62,717 nucleotides of DNA from Spongospora subterranea f. sp. subterranea (Eukaryota > Endomyxa: Phytomyxea > Phytomyxea > Plasmodiophorida): assembly GCA_049724395.1 (NCBI GenBank), contig JAUGWO010000098.1, positions 1 to 62,717 of the forward strand, read 5' to 3'. The position numbers and the translations under genes are program-made. Shown piece by piece: positions 20,844 to 32,397 of this stretch. Every line of letters begins with the position of its first letter. The stretch's first letter is position 1. Under the pieces are notes generated by a model. The model was not told where the DNA came from and did not search any database. It was given only the letters and a program-made list of their open reading frames with translations.

Positions 20844-23573
20844 TTATCTTGCAGTAAAACATGAAATGGTGCCGTCGTAAGCTCCGGGAAACCAGCAAAG
20901 GTTTCGTTGGAGAATATGATATAGTGGAGACAGTATCGCGATGACCCCTGAAACGCTCTAACCATCGCCCACTCCCAATGTCATATATATACGTCTGATT
21001 GTCTTCGGAGCCCGCTGCGATGTATCGCAGACAAGGGCTCACTGCGACTCCGATTTGTTTTTGCCGATTCACATGACCAGCATACCTGTTATTTTCGGTT
21101 AGCATAGACACCATTCATTCAAGTATCTACCTTCTGACAGCGCCTCGGACCCGAACGTCCCATAACTTGATAATGCCATCGGGGGCAGCCGAACAGAACA
21201 TATTCGTCATCGTTGACGAGGTATTGCTTGAACCTTCAGCCATGCAGATTGTATGCACTGGGCGCCCATGAGCATTGCTGATGTTGTTGAGCAGTGTTCC
21301 CCCAGTTGCCATATCAATAACTGCATCAGACCCAGTTATATACGACACGATCAACCTGATCTAGCGACACATTAAATACCGAGAAGCTCCCGATTTCTTG
21401 TGGCCCCGATAATGATGTGGGAATCCGAGCAATTCCTCGCTGCCATACATGTTATCATTCCATTTGAGTCGGCGTTATGCTGAAAGACAGCAACTCGGCT
21501 GAATCGATAATCCTGATAAGGCCTGCTTAAGTCGTAGTTCGCCGTCCCAATACGGAACTTATAGAGCCCGATTTCGTTGCGACAGCAAAGCGATAGAAGC
21601 TGATCAGCATGGAAAAACCTAGCTTCATTGATCTCGGAGGGGAAGCATTTGTTTCCCGTTGTCACTTTGCCAGGCAAATTGTGAAACACATGCGTGACAA
21701 GGCATACGGGATCGAGCCGAGGCAATGAATATATGGCCACCGTCTATCAAGAATAAACACCAAGAGACGAACAAGAGTCTAGCAGCCCATACGTGGTCAG
21801 CGGATGCAGTTGCGATCATGGTAGAATCGGAATTCCAATGGCAGGTTTTCACTCCACTAGTATGTCCAGTCAAAATCTGGCTCGTAGGGGTCTTGAGACG
21901 ATGAACACGCGTGCATCCATCGGTCGAGCAAGTCAAAAACTGTTGACCGTTCCCAGAAAACGCCGAATAGTTAACTGGACCTTTATGCTGAGATTCGCGA
22001 GGACTCGGGAGCCTCTGCAAATTAGCATCATCAAAGGAACACCCATCACAGTAGCGGTTTACCTGAGGTCGACATATTATCCCGCAGTCGACCGGATAGC
22101 TGCACAAGTGTTAATGAAATATCATGGCGAGCACGTTAACTAACTTTCGCCCAGGAACATTTCGAGCGTGTTGTTGCTCAGATTTTATGCTGCGCTTAAC
22201 CTTATTTGTGAAAGGCTTCGTGAACATTTTCCGTCTCGGTTGCTCAATTTGCCCGTAACCAGATGATTTCACTCTCGAGTGAAAAAGAATAGGGCGGTCC
22301 AACGGTTTGTGCTTGCCGATGCGTTTTGCTTCTGAAATTTTAGGAATGTCAGATACAATCGAAAAAAAAATGTCTACAGACAACGTGTACTTGATGTGAA
22401 TGTTAGGTTGGTCAAAGGAGAATCCTCTGGTATGGCTGCTGAAGACATAATTTTGATATTTGTGTTGAGCGAATCCAAAGCCTGACAGACGTCAAGAGTA
22501 AGAGCCGACACTGTCCCAGAAAAGGCTGCCGAAACAATGAAAACGACTTCCGGCCATGAAACAAAGACAGCGCACGTGTCAGGAACACTGATTTCATATC
22601 GAGCAATGGTGTCAAAATTCTCAGCGTTGATTAGGCACGCGGAGGTGGAAGTTACAACAGCAATGGCTGATACAGTCTCAGAAATGTGGAGCCAGATCAT
22701 GTTTATCAAAGTCATCGACATTATCAATGAGTCGTCTTCGTCAGGATCTAAACAGCGCAGATGAACAACAGAAAAAACGTTCCCGCGACTAACAGACCAT
22801 ATCGGGATTGTTCAGCCTCATCGTTGATTTGCCAAAAGAGGTTCAGCCGACCAATAAATCGAGATTCTAACGAAGAAACAGCATCGAAAAGGTAAATGTG
22901 ACCATCAACGGAAGCAATAGCAAAACGCGAGCCCTCCCAGTCTGTTGCAATCGAAGCCATTGGAGAAGCGCAAAATATCGAAGATTGATACGACAAAGAT
23001 GTGTACCCTTCACCCGACCAAATACAAAAGGACCCATCTTCTCCTATTGTAATAAAGTTCTCTCTCGTGAAAGCCGATGCCGCACACCTTCGATGATTCA
23101 GAACTGAGGTCAGAAGTCCACGACGGGTGTCGAAAAGCAAAGCGGCTGTTCCTTCATCAACAATGGCTACCAATGTACCAGATGGCGAGAATTTGGCGTC
23201 ACAAACTGAAGATGATATTGTAATCGGAAGTAGCCGGCCGTTCCTAACCTCGAAGTCAATTCAAAATTTCAAAACTTGGCATTGTGTACCATCGAGTGCT
23301 CGATGTGCCTGAGCCCATTAATTTCAAATCCCAGAAGACAATGGCGTCGCTAGAACACGAACAGGCGACCAAACCCAGAGATGAAATAGACGTCGCCGTG
23401 ATCGCGGTACTGTGATCCCCAGTTCCTTGCGTGGGAGCATCGGGTTCCAGAACGTTCAGGATCATGACAGACCCTAACCCTCGCCCTGATCCGATCGCCC
23501 ACACCCCATCTGTTGATATGCTCGACAGGATGTAAGGATAATTCCACTTCCATTTCCAGAATGCGATGTCCAT
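20844..23573 (-). CDS. WD40-repeat protein, WDR27-like
   Basis: A multi-exon minus-strand gene. Well-supported exons: 23573-23276, 23205-22798, 22747-22391, 22331-22145, 22099-21793, 21743 to about 21385, then about 21354-21131 and 21085 to about 20844. Introns are 45-70 bases and phases agree through the first six exons. WD40 blades are seen throughout: GEDGSFCIWSG, FLTCSTDGCTRV, DGIIKLWDVR, AAGSEDNQTYIYDIGSGRW and a last YDGTISCF. A HGRPVHTIC motif before the C-terminal blades is what makes WDR27 my best guess; the function of that family is poorly known. Two frame slips (near 21390 and 20887) sit at three-base homopolymers, and the junction near 21360 is unresolved. All look more like sequencing error than decay. 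Confidence 0.72.
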
Positions 23574-23721
23574 CAGTAGTTAATCATTCATCCCCTCTGA
23601 TGCTGTACAGGTTAACGAAACCCAGACTGGACCGTGGAGGCACCGCCTCACTCGTCAAAGACACACACACACCACCCACCCGACGAACTGGGTTGGTACC
23701 GATCACTGACCACAATTTTGT

Positions 23722-23778
23722 GCCTTGTTTCCTCTTTTTGGTCGAGGAGTAGGTTTCTGGTGGAAAATCCAGTTATTC
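23722..23778 (+). repeat. Dispersed ~60-base repeat, copy 1
   Basis: CCTTGTTTCCTCTTTTTGG...GTAGGTTTCTGGTGGAAAATCCAGTTATTCC resembles two other places in the window: 45040-45105 (same strand) and 43905-43965 (opposite strand). The shared core, GGTTTYTGGTGAAAAxxCCAG, can fold on itself. This copy lies just upstream of the WDR27-like gene. Confidence 0.5.
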
Positions 23779-23788
23779 CACAATAAGA

Positions 23789-24497
23789 TTACCCATGGAG
23801 GAGGCAATGGAACAAGATAGTAAACCGGAGACAAGGAGCCGAATTGAATTGAAAGACACCCCACGACAGCCACCGTTTGAAAGCATCACACGTGGGGGAA
23901 ACCGGGTCCTCCACTCTCTTTGGTGTGGTGTGAGCGATGGAATTCGACAAAAGCCTCCCTAAAACTCGGGGTAGCCGACAAGATTGGAGTTGCTGAAATT
24001 TCCCATTTGACGATCGGAAACATCGTAGGCTTTCCAAACCACCAAGTATGGCAAACGGCATTTAAGCTACATGTACCCTTCCCTGAGAATTGAAGGAGCA
24101 CAATGGATATGACAACATGACCGCTGCTCTAAGTTTGACACCTGTTGCTTATAAGCCATTTGCCTAATATTTGAATGATAAACAAGCAATCGTTGACGTC
24201 GTAGCCACCGATCTAGGTTCGGCAATTCCTCACACACAGGAATGAGTGTAACATTACGTCGGCATAGGGTGATGATTTCCGATAAATACCAATGTAAAAC
24301 GTGCAATTCTGATAAAACAGGAAGAAGTAGTCTTTTCTGTTTGAACGGCAAAAATCAAGTCGCTTTATTGTGGTACCATTGTTTGTTGTTCTCGACCAAG
24401 TAAAAGCATTCAGGCATTCGACGGCACTTGCGGATATCGAAGTCCAATTCACAGCGATCGCTGATCCTGGCAGCCAATCTCGCTCCGATGGGCTCAC
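23789..24497 (-). other. Possible short multi-exon gene, unresolved
   Basis: Minus-strand segments with coding character are 24497-24360 (SAIAVNWTSISASAVECLN) and one entered after a CAG acceptor near 24343 (RLLLPVLSELHVLHWYLSEI ... RNVTLIPVCEELPNLDRWL) that ends at 24067. The second segment has hydrophobic and charged spacing loosely like a TIR-type fold, but it is too short and lacks decisive residues. I name no function. Its upstream end is head to head with the ArfGAP gene, 170 bases away. Confidence 0.35.
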
Positions 24498-24668
24498 AAA
24501 GGTGAAGTCCGGTCTACAGCCAGTTGGCCCTGAGTGTCACGAGTCAAGACTCAAGACCCAACCCCCAAGGCCCAAACACTATTGGTGCTTGGCGACACCC
24601 GACTTTCTCTTTTTGGGGTCGGAGGCCACCCGGGATTTACCTACGATACCATATGTTTTCACACAGTG

Positions 24669-25418
24669 ATGCACAGCGCCGCTGCCGAGGTATCGGCCAG
24701 ACTCAGGGCGGCGCTAGCGGCGCCCGGCAACGAGCGATGCGCAGATTGCAGGACTCCACAGCCGACATGGGCCAGCTACAACATTGGCATATTCCTGTGC
24801 CAGGAATGCGCTGGGGTCCATCGGAGCTTAGGCACACATATATCCAAGGTTCGCAGCGTCACGCTCGACGTTTGGGACATTAACACGGTCAATATGATCT
24901 CCGAAGCCGGAAATTCGAGGTGGGAACGCGTTTTATCATCCACTTAGGTTTATATTTTTATTTGATATCCCAGAGTTAACTACATTATGGAAGCTGGACT
25001 GCCAGATTCTGCTCGAATATCACATGATGCCAATACTAGCGCCAGATATCAATTCATCCGCGATAAATACGTCGCTAAAAAATATCTGACGCCGAAACTA
25101 CAGACTCCGGCTGCAACCGGCGATATATTTGCTGGGCTAACTCTTGTTTCGTCTGCGGGTTCTGCAGGACAAAACAGCCAGCCTGAACAGGTTCCGGACC
25201 TGTTGACGTTTGCATCACAAGATGAAGTATCTCTCGGTGATCATTGGGGCGACCTCTCGCGAACTTCGCCTCTCGAGGCGAACGAAAGGTTCTCGTTCTC
25301 CGCTCAAAGCGAGGGCATTGAAAGTACGGAAATTGCAGCGGTTAATCCGGGACAACCAAACAACTACATGGCGGATGCGGATCCTTTTCATGGACTCTTC
25401 GTAAGGTCCACTAAATAA
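24669..25418 (+). CDS. ArfGAP domain protein (SMAP/AGFG-like)
   Basis: Two exons, 24669-24919 and 24974-25418, with a 54-base intron joined in phase 2, encode 231 residues. The ArfGAP zinc finger C-x2-C-x16-C-x2-C uses C24, C27, C44 and C47, and the catalytic arginine is R52 in CAGVHRSLG. The domain continues through SKVRSVTLDVW and, across the splice, EAGLP, ending at FIRDKYVAKKY. It activates GTP hydrolysis by Arf GTPases during vesicle budding. The C-terminal tail is disordered and contains DADPFHG, a DPF motif of the kind that binds AP-2 ear domains. An in-frame alternative start further upstream gives a low-complexity leader and is less likely. It converges on the RRM gene, with 46 bases between the stops. 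Confidence 0.9.
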
Positions 25419-25464
25419 TGTACAAACGAGATCGTGTTAATATATTCTGAATCTACAACCTGTT

Positions 25465-26169
25465 TCATGTTGTATAATTAGATAAAAGTGTCATCTTTAG
25501 GCGATACCCCCTGTATTTCCGCCCGATGTTGAGCTGAAGCGCGTCGGCTGCGACATCAAAACTCGGGAACAAAACCTCAGCGTAGGGTTCGGATTTATCT
25601 GAGAAATGCAGGTCGGCGCTGAGAATATCGTGCTTGGCGAAGATCTTCATTACGACTTCTTGTCCAGTTATGTCTGGCGGTAGATTCCTGACAAGCAAGA
25701 TGCCGGGGTTGGAGGCGTCGAGCAGCCCAGGACGGATTGACGACGCGTCTGCTGGCTTCGTCATTGACGAGACCTTGTCGGAAACTTGTTCTTGCGACAG
25801 CCGCTTCAACAATAAACTTATTCTGGAGGGAGCGGTCGCCTCGACAGGTTTCCATGCAGTTGGCGGATCGCCTTCTTCCGACGATGAAAATTTGATATAT
25901 TTGCTTGGGCGAGAGCGCGACTCGACATCATCGTCGTCGTGTTTTAACTCAGAAACAGAACTATATCGTGATCTCGACGATCTGTGTTCCTCATTCGCTG
26001 AGCCGTCCCTCGCTGCCGCCGATGGCGCTACATCCTTCAAATCGTTTTTCACCACAACTTGTAGACCGGCGCTGTCTTCATTGCCGTTTAGAACGCGTTG
26101 CTTCTCGGAAGTTTGTTTTGGCGACCCCAATCGGCGCTTGCCATTGGAAATGGTTACAGTGAAACTCAT
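25465..26169 (-). CDS. RRM-domain RNA-binding protein
   Basis: An intronless gene of 234 residues. The first 150 residues are charged and probably disordered, with an acidic patch (KHDDDDVES) and Ser/Arg-rich pieces. A single RNA-recognition motif fills residues about 156-228: ILLVRNLP is the RNP2 strand, and the RNP1 position reads YAEVLFPSF, without the full aromatic set, so RNA contact may be weak or the domain may bind protein instead. It is probably nuclear (KKR-like and SR-type stretches). I cannot assign an orthologue. Antisense open frames across this gene are shadows. Confidence 0.82.
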   Translation of the reverse strand: MSFTVTISNGKRRLGSPKQTSEKQRVLNGNEDSAGLQVVVKNDLKDVAPSAAARDGSANEEHRSSRSRYSSVSELKHDDDDVESRSRPSKYIKFSSSEEGDPPTAWKPVEATAPSRISLLLKRLSQEQVSDKVSSMTKPADASSIRPGLLDASNPGILLVRNLPPDITGQEVVMKIFAKHDILSADLHFSDKSEPYAEVLFPSFDVAADALQLNIGRKYRGYRLKMTLLSNYTT

Positions 26170-26420
26170 GAACGGCCTCTTAACCGCGCCTTTGAGTTGC
26201 GAAAGATACGCGCTTCAAGACCGGCTTTCAGGAGATACAAGTCCGCGATTAGAACGAGGCCGTGCCACTCAACCAGGAAACGAATTAAAATAGCCAACGC
26301 CGAAAATTGTTGGCAACTGGCACGAGTCAGGTACAGAATGGTTTGAAGAGTTGGGAAGTTGCGATGAATCTTTAATTGATGATCTGTGTCAACAAATGGC
26401 CTGGATTTCAGTATTTTCGA

Positions 26421-28330
26421 TCATTTTCTAAACGAGTGCATTTTCGATAAGGTCATTTTTTTGAATTCCTCATTAATGGAGGGTGCCGCAGACGTCTTTC
26501 GATGCTCCATGTCCGGTACTTCCCGATGCGAATCGCCAACGTACAGCTGACGGGGACGCCCGATTTTGCAGAGCGGATTGGCCATCATCTCCTTCCAGTT
26601 GACGAACCATCCGATAGTTCGCGCGACGGCGAACAAGACTGTGAACATCGTTCGAGGAATGCCCATCGCCCGCAACATCACGCCGGAGTAAAAGTCCACG
26701 TTCGGGAACAGCTGGCGTTTGACAAAATATTCGTCCTCCAACGCGATTATCTCCAAGTGCCTGGCAAGTTCCAGTATCGGATCAGACTTGATGTTCAACT
26801 CATTCAAGACGGAATGGCATATCTCCTGCATAATTTTCGCCCTGGGGTCGTAGTTTCGGTATACCCGATGGCCGAACCTAAAGTTTGATTGAAAAACGGT
26901 CGCCAAAGTGTTCAGGTTTGTACCCCATCAACCGGAAATGCTGTATCCGATTTGTCCTTCGCCTTGGCCATGTACATTGGAATTCTGTCGACCTGTGACA
27001 GGTTCATTTACGTCGTCAAAAATAGCAGGTACCAATGTACCGATTCAATTTCTTCCAACATTTCAAGGACCGCTTGATTCGCCCCCCTGGACGCAGATGA
27101 ACTCGAAAATGAAATGACACAATTTTGGCGAAAACCATTACCCATGAGCTGAACCCCAGAGCGTTGTTATTCCGCTGGCGATACACGCAAACGGGTTCGC
27201 ATAGGTGGAGCCAGCAATCCGAACAGTCGAAGTCGAAGCATTTTGTTCGTGGTCAGCGTGCAAAATGAGCCAGACCTCGAGCGCGTGAGTAAGGACGGGA
27301 TTCAATTGATACGGCTCAGATGGTACAGAGAACATCATGTTCAGCAGATTCTCAGCGTACGACAGCCCCGTTTTCGGATAGACGAACGGCTGTCCGATGC
27401 TGTACTTATACGCCATCGCCGCGATCGTCGGCATTTTCGCCAGCAGTCTGTAGGCTGAGCTGAACCTGTTCAAGGGGTTGTGCACGTCCAGGTAATCGTG
27501 ATAAAAAGCGGACAATGCGCCCACGACACCGACGCATATCGCCATGGGCTACACTCAAAAACGTCAGAACCTTGCGTCGAAGGCTCACGAATCGGCAATC
27601 CTACATGTGCATCGCTTTTGAACCCATTGTAGAATTGGATCAGCTTCTCATGAACCATGGTGTGCCTCTGAAAACGAGATCAGCAAGTTAAAAACGTCGA
27701 TGAGACCGTTTCGTACTGATATTAGATGCGCATGCAGGAGCTTCGCTGAGGCGTCAGGGAGTTCGCCATAAAGGAGCAAATACTGTAATGTTTTGAACAA
27801 ACATCAGGCCGTAAACGGAGGCGATCGTACCGTGACATCCATGAAGTCGCATTTATTGGCCAGATCGGCTATATCGTATCCCTATCGATGAAATTAGTGT
27901 TGATCGGCGCATGATCAGTAAATAACAACCCTATATCGAAGATGTCCAGCCGGTCCATCAATGAACGTGATCGACGACACACCTAAGCGTCGTGATTCAT
28001 TGAGAGCGATGAACAAGTGTCAGTTAAACAATTCCGGTACAGGGAAGATGTGGACATGAATCCAGGATCATGGGTGAAGTATCCTGATTGCGAATACAGG
28101 CTCTGAATATCCAGAACCGGGGGACCATTAGTCCCTTTCAGGATTGGCAGCTCCACCGTTTTCCTGAACAGCTGGCTCAACAAAACACTCACAATTCAGA
28201 CCAAGACCTGTTACCCATCTGGAAAAACCAGTTTGGCAACTTCCGTCGACTCGACGTCCCGTGACGAATCGGCGTCGCACTTAATGAAATTTTTCACCAG
28301 GAAGCCATCGATATCGCCATGAACCGTCAT
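26421..28330 (-). CDS. Citrate synthase, bacterial/peroxisomal (type II) family
   Basis: Condenses acetyl-CoA with oxaloacetate. Ten exons: 28330-28215, 28163-28041, 27982-27930, 27881-27831, 27782-27717, 27667-27605, 27548-27142, 27086-27041, 26992-26924, 26877-26421; introns are 46-58 bases. It follows the E. coli-type enzyme from [12 protein letters not shown] through [36 protein letters not shown] (catalytic His), GSAHGGANQAVL (catalytic His), [15 protein letters not shown] (substrate-binding His) and PNVDFYSG with the catalytic Asp. No clear mitochondrial presequence or SKL end is seen (it ends FRK). Two frame slips, at exon 2/3 and in exon 9, are single extra bases in CCC and TTT runs; the rest is perfectly conserved. 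Confidence 0.93.
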
Positions 28331-28608
28331 TCCGGAACCGCGGATGACGCTACCCGACAATGGCGAAACAATCATCAGTATATCTGATCGTGTCCCACAA
28401 ACGCATCGATCACATACCTGGGCGATAACAGAGAATATCTCGCGTGACCTGTGATGCAATGTGGCGCTATGATGAACTTAACGGCTAAGGGTATACGGTC
28501 CCAACTCAGGGACCGTTACCCTCACACAGGGTCTGTGGCCAGCCTTGTCGGCCTTACACGCCAGAAATCGCCGACGGCAAAAATCGGATATGCCCACCGT
28601 CACTGGAC

Positions 28609-29163
28609 ATGCTGGAAATATCGGCTGAGGAACTGATCGAACGACTGCTAACGCGCCCGGAATCGGTCGTTGTCGTTGATGTTCGCGATAGTGTAAGGGT
28701 CTCGTATTGACTGGAGGTGCCTCGATTTGATTGCCGTTGGCAGGATCAGTTTGGGGGGCAAATTAGGGTTAGGATCGATAGCGCTAAGCGCGTCGGACAA
28801 CAAATTCAAGGTTTTTTTAGGGATGTATTTCGGCACCTTCAACTTCTCTATATGGAACTGCCCTGAAAGAGCTGGTCGATCGCCTAAGCAGCGTCCCTCT
28901 GATTGTGTTCCATTGTATGAAATCCCAAGTACGTGGACCGAAAGCGATGCAGCGCTATGCGATGGCAGCATACCGGCCTGGTTCATCATCACAAGTCGCG
29001 TTGCTCACATTTGGGTTCGAGAACTTCATCCGGGTTGCAATCCGGCATTCTCAGGTACGCCAATCATAGCTTGAAATTTGCATGCCTCTAACTGATTCGG
29101 CAGCGGGAAATCTTGCTCGAAAAAATCGACGAACGCATTTGGCCAAATTCGCTTTTATTGTAG
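28609..29163 (+). CDS. Cdc25-like phosphatase / ACR2-type arsenate reductase
   Basis: Four exons, 28609-28692, 28744-28810, 28870-29054 and 29104-29163, encode 131 residues; introns of 51, 59 and 49 bases all join in frame. It is a small rhodanese-fold protein: VVVVDVRD at about residues 20-27, DQFGGQI matching the GGHI block, and the catalytic loop HCMKSQVRG (C-x5-R), the form seen in plant and fungal Cdc25-like/ACR2 proteins, where HCxxSQxRGP is typical. These enzymes dephosphorylate tyrosine or reduce arsenate using the same cysteine. The length is close to that of small Cdc25 homologues (about 130-150). The start was chosen as the first ATG in frame before the conserved strand. It is divergent from the citrate synthase gene, 278 bases away. 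Confidence 0.85.
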
Positions 29164-29189
29164 TTCATCCTGAATTACCTGTATTATTT

Positions 29190-30470
29190 ACAAAATGTCA
29201 TTACGTAACGACTTTCGATGATATGAACAGAATTTCACGCTGTCGACGTTTGCGACGTGGCGATCTTCCCAGAACAAAAGTCTCGACGGATATGATTTAT
29301 CAGTCGATAGTAGATGACGCTGAATGGCTAACCATACTTTATCCTATCTCTTCCTGTTCATCTCACAATGATTCTGTTGCCGGCGTCTGATGCATCTAAC
29401 CGGATTGCGAAACGCCAAATCGAAGTTCCGAAACGGTGTTAGGCACAGTAATTGAAACTGTGAATTCAGCTTTGTGACAGAAGAAAAGCGTACATTAAAG
29501 TGATGACCTGAAAAAAAAAATCTAAAAGGTGAATCATTGGTGCCGAGTTCAACGTCACGAATTGTTGCAGGACCCGATGTCACTCCCAGACACTATCAGA
29601 AGATTGATTTTTTCAGTCTCGCCAAATTATTGCATGATCAGCATAATACTGCGACGATAATCGGGATGAATCAAAATTGATTTACAGTAGATGTGCTGAA
29701 TAAACATGAGGAACACGGTTTGTATCTGTACGTACTATCCCTACAGCACCGTGCAGGATATGAGGATCCGACCGACATGGATCACACGAATCGTTGGGCG
29801 ATGGAGGAAAAGTTTACACACCATCGACCTTGTGAAACTCACTGGATCGGATCGTTGAACAACGGAGACTTTTGACGGCGTCTGCGCGATGATTCGATTA
29901 AAGGATGATACGAGCGATCACACACCTGCGTTCAGTGAAGATCAGTTATCAATGCATCATGCCGAACCGTTTCATGGGCAGCGTTTGAACTCAGGTATAG
30001 CCGCGACGAAAACAAGTTTGCACATCATTAATTTCACAGATGTACTGTACTGTGGGCAATAACTCGAATATGTCGCAAATGTAGCAGGAGTATTTGGTAT
30101 TTTGCAGATGGACATCGGATTGCTGTCGGACGATACTAGCGATGAGCAGGATCTGTCGCACCCTCCAAGAAACGGGGACGCCAAAAAAAAAATCTATGTC
30201 AACGGAGCCGCTCAATGGTTCGTGCTCGAACAGCACAAGCTTTTTCCGTGCAGAGTTTTTGAACAGCAAAGACGAGGATGGTCCAAGATCGTTCTCAATT
30301 TACAAAACACTTTCAGATGGCAATCTTCCCTGTTCAAGTCAAATCGAATTACCAAATGTTGGAGAAAGTCTACCGGGAAGGTCATGCCGCTGACAAACAG
30401 ACGGGGAATGTCCCGATGAAAAAAGGCTACTGTTCTGGGATGATCTCGTCATTTTAAGGGGCGAGTCGGC
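29190..30470 (+). other. Unresolved, possibly a multi-exon gene of unknown function
   Basis: Several plus-strand stretches read like exons without adding up to a family: near 29560-29660 (VTPRHYQKIDFFSLAKLLHD), 29690-29875 (NKHEEHGLYLYVLSLQHRAG), 29876-29995 (FDGVCAMIRLKDDTSDHTPA), 30108-30275 (LSDDTSDEQDLSHPPRNGDA) and 30315-30440 (IFPVQVKSNYQMLEKVYREG). Some are bounded by plausible GT and AG sites. I recognise no domain and do not propose a model. Confidence 0.35.
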
Positions 30471-30599
30471 ATGGCACACGACTGTTTGCTCGCTTCGACA
30501 CTAGGGTTGGTCAAGTAAGCGCGTTTGTGGACGAGAAAGGTTGCTGCTTTTGACGACTTGGGATCATCCAGCAGGGACTAGGTACATAAAATCAATCGG

Positions 30600-31760
30600 C
30601 AATTGTTCAAAGAATCCCAACCTTCTGAAGACATAAAAAGACTTTGCGAAATTGCTGCATCAACACATGAAGAAAGAAGCACTATGATGAATCGGATCTT
30701 GGCAGGAAATCCAGTTGTCGTCGATCAACCTGCATGTATAATCCGCGAAACCATCCTTCATTGAAAATGCTGTCGTCGTTATCCGCCACATTAAACCGCG
30801 AAAGTCGCATGGAAAATCGTCTGGTGATTGGTCGCCGATTGCTACGCCCATCTTCCTCGTCCTCACTAACAAGCGCGGGAAACAGCTCTTGAATGGCCCA
30901 GGATGTCCATTGCATGGTTAAATAATGGGCTTATGCATTCAGTTTTGATTGATTGATTGAATTCAATGATTGGATTATAGTAATTTTCGGAGAATTGTTC
31001 CAATGTAATGCCATCTGTTTCGGTGTCATTGTTGGTTGACAGTCTTGCTTGAAACGCTTCTCTCTGACCGTCATATTCTATACTTATCGCCATGGCGGCG
31101 CGTCTCCACATTGAAGGAAACAGCACAGTTTATCGCTGCGAATCGGGTTCGACAATCGCTCTCATCAGGTTTAGTCGCTTCGCACCGCATTTGGTTTGGT
31201 TAGACCCAACTACTCGATTCATTTTGTAAGATCTTAGCAGGGACGAAGCTGTGCTGGATGACCATAAACCTTAAGGGTTAGGTCTTTGACAACAAAGTCT
31301 GTTGCAAATTGACACCGAGCTGGTCAAACACCGTTCCATCGGGATATAGTTCTTGAATTGCCCAAGAAGTCCAGTGCATTGTTGAATATTGAGCATTCAG
31401 ATTCTGTTCAAATCCGATGATTGGATTGTAGGAACCAAAACTGCTTAATAGTGGCGCCATCGATCTTGGTGTCGTCGTTCGTCGACATGCGTGCCTGAGA
31501 CTTCTGACCATCGCTGGACTTCCTGGGCAATTCAAGAACTATATCCCGATGGGACGGCGTTTGACCAGCAAGCCAGATTAGGGCCGGAACAACGGCAGGC
31601 GATGTGACAGATTATTCCAAATGCAAAATGGCAACGAGCGACTGTGCTAGCACTAAAGGACCGGGAACTGCAATAAATTTTCAAACTTCGAATAAGGAGC
31701 AGTTTGCAGAATGCGGAAGAATCTAATGTCGAATCGAAAGTCAAAAGCGTAACAGTATCA
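30600..31760. other. Region with three copies of a WTSWAIQEL motif
   Basis: The motif W-T-S-W-A-I-Q-E-L-[YF]-P occurs on the minus strand near 30880-30920 and 31320-31385 and on the plus strand near 31507-31560. The copies are embedded in longer similar stretches: STNNDTETDG against STNDDTKIDG, and YYNPII against YNPIIGF. The two minus-strand copies are direct repeats about 450 bases apart; the plus-strand copy is inverted. Probably a decayed, duplicated gene; the family is unknown. Confidence 0.45.
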
Positions 31761-32397
31761 TCTACAGTAGCGACACGTGACGAAACATGGGGATCAGTGA
31801 CCGATCGTTACACCTATCAGAAGTTATGTACAAATGGTACATGGGGTTCCTAGCCTGTACTATTCAATGCATGGGAGTTGCGTGTAGTGATGCCAACGCG
31901 GTTGACCAGGGCTACAACCGGTTGGTGAGCAGGGAGTTCCTGAATTACTTCGAATTTAACTCAAAAATGGGAATGATTGAAATTCTATGATTGCGTGAAC
32001 TGCATCATCCTCTAGAGAAAGGACACGTGGATTGCTAATCGCAGTCCCAGAACGCGAGAACGTACCGTCACTTGGCACGGAAGTGGACGCGCCTCCCATA
32101 TCTCCGCTGTAAATCTAATCATCCTGGCAAAAAGACAACTGTATATCCAACCCCATGTGAATTCAGCGTCATATTGACTTTATTCACGTACACAAATGCA
32201 TTGGGTCTAGTGTAGTGAACGCGTGGGTGTTACCAGGTAGTGTAGCCAACGTGTTACGGGTTACAGTACGATAAGCGATTGGTGCTCAATTACCATCACA
32301 TCAGGAGCAGATTCGCTTCTGACCGTTCTCCTATCTCTCCGACACCCGTACGCAGTTATTTATCACAAGGTGATAGCGCTAATCGAAGCCGTAGATA
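31761..32397. other. Intergenic, nothing recognised
   Basis: Upstream of the SWP73-like gene. A short duplicated phrase (GTAGTGAACGCGTGGGTGTTACC / GTAGCCAACGTGTTACGGGTT) occurs near 32210-32270. No gene or RNA is supported. Confidence 0.35.

Noticed and set aside
24067-24343. Possible TIR-domain segment on the minus strand
   Set aside because: Only a loose hydrophobic pattern; too short, and no decisive catalytic or binding residues.
25634-26293. A 219-codon plus-strand open frame
   Set aside because: It is antisense to the RRM gene, has no domain, and exists because of codon bias on the other strand.
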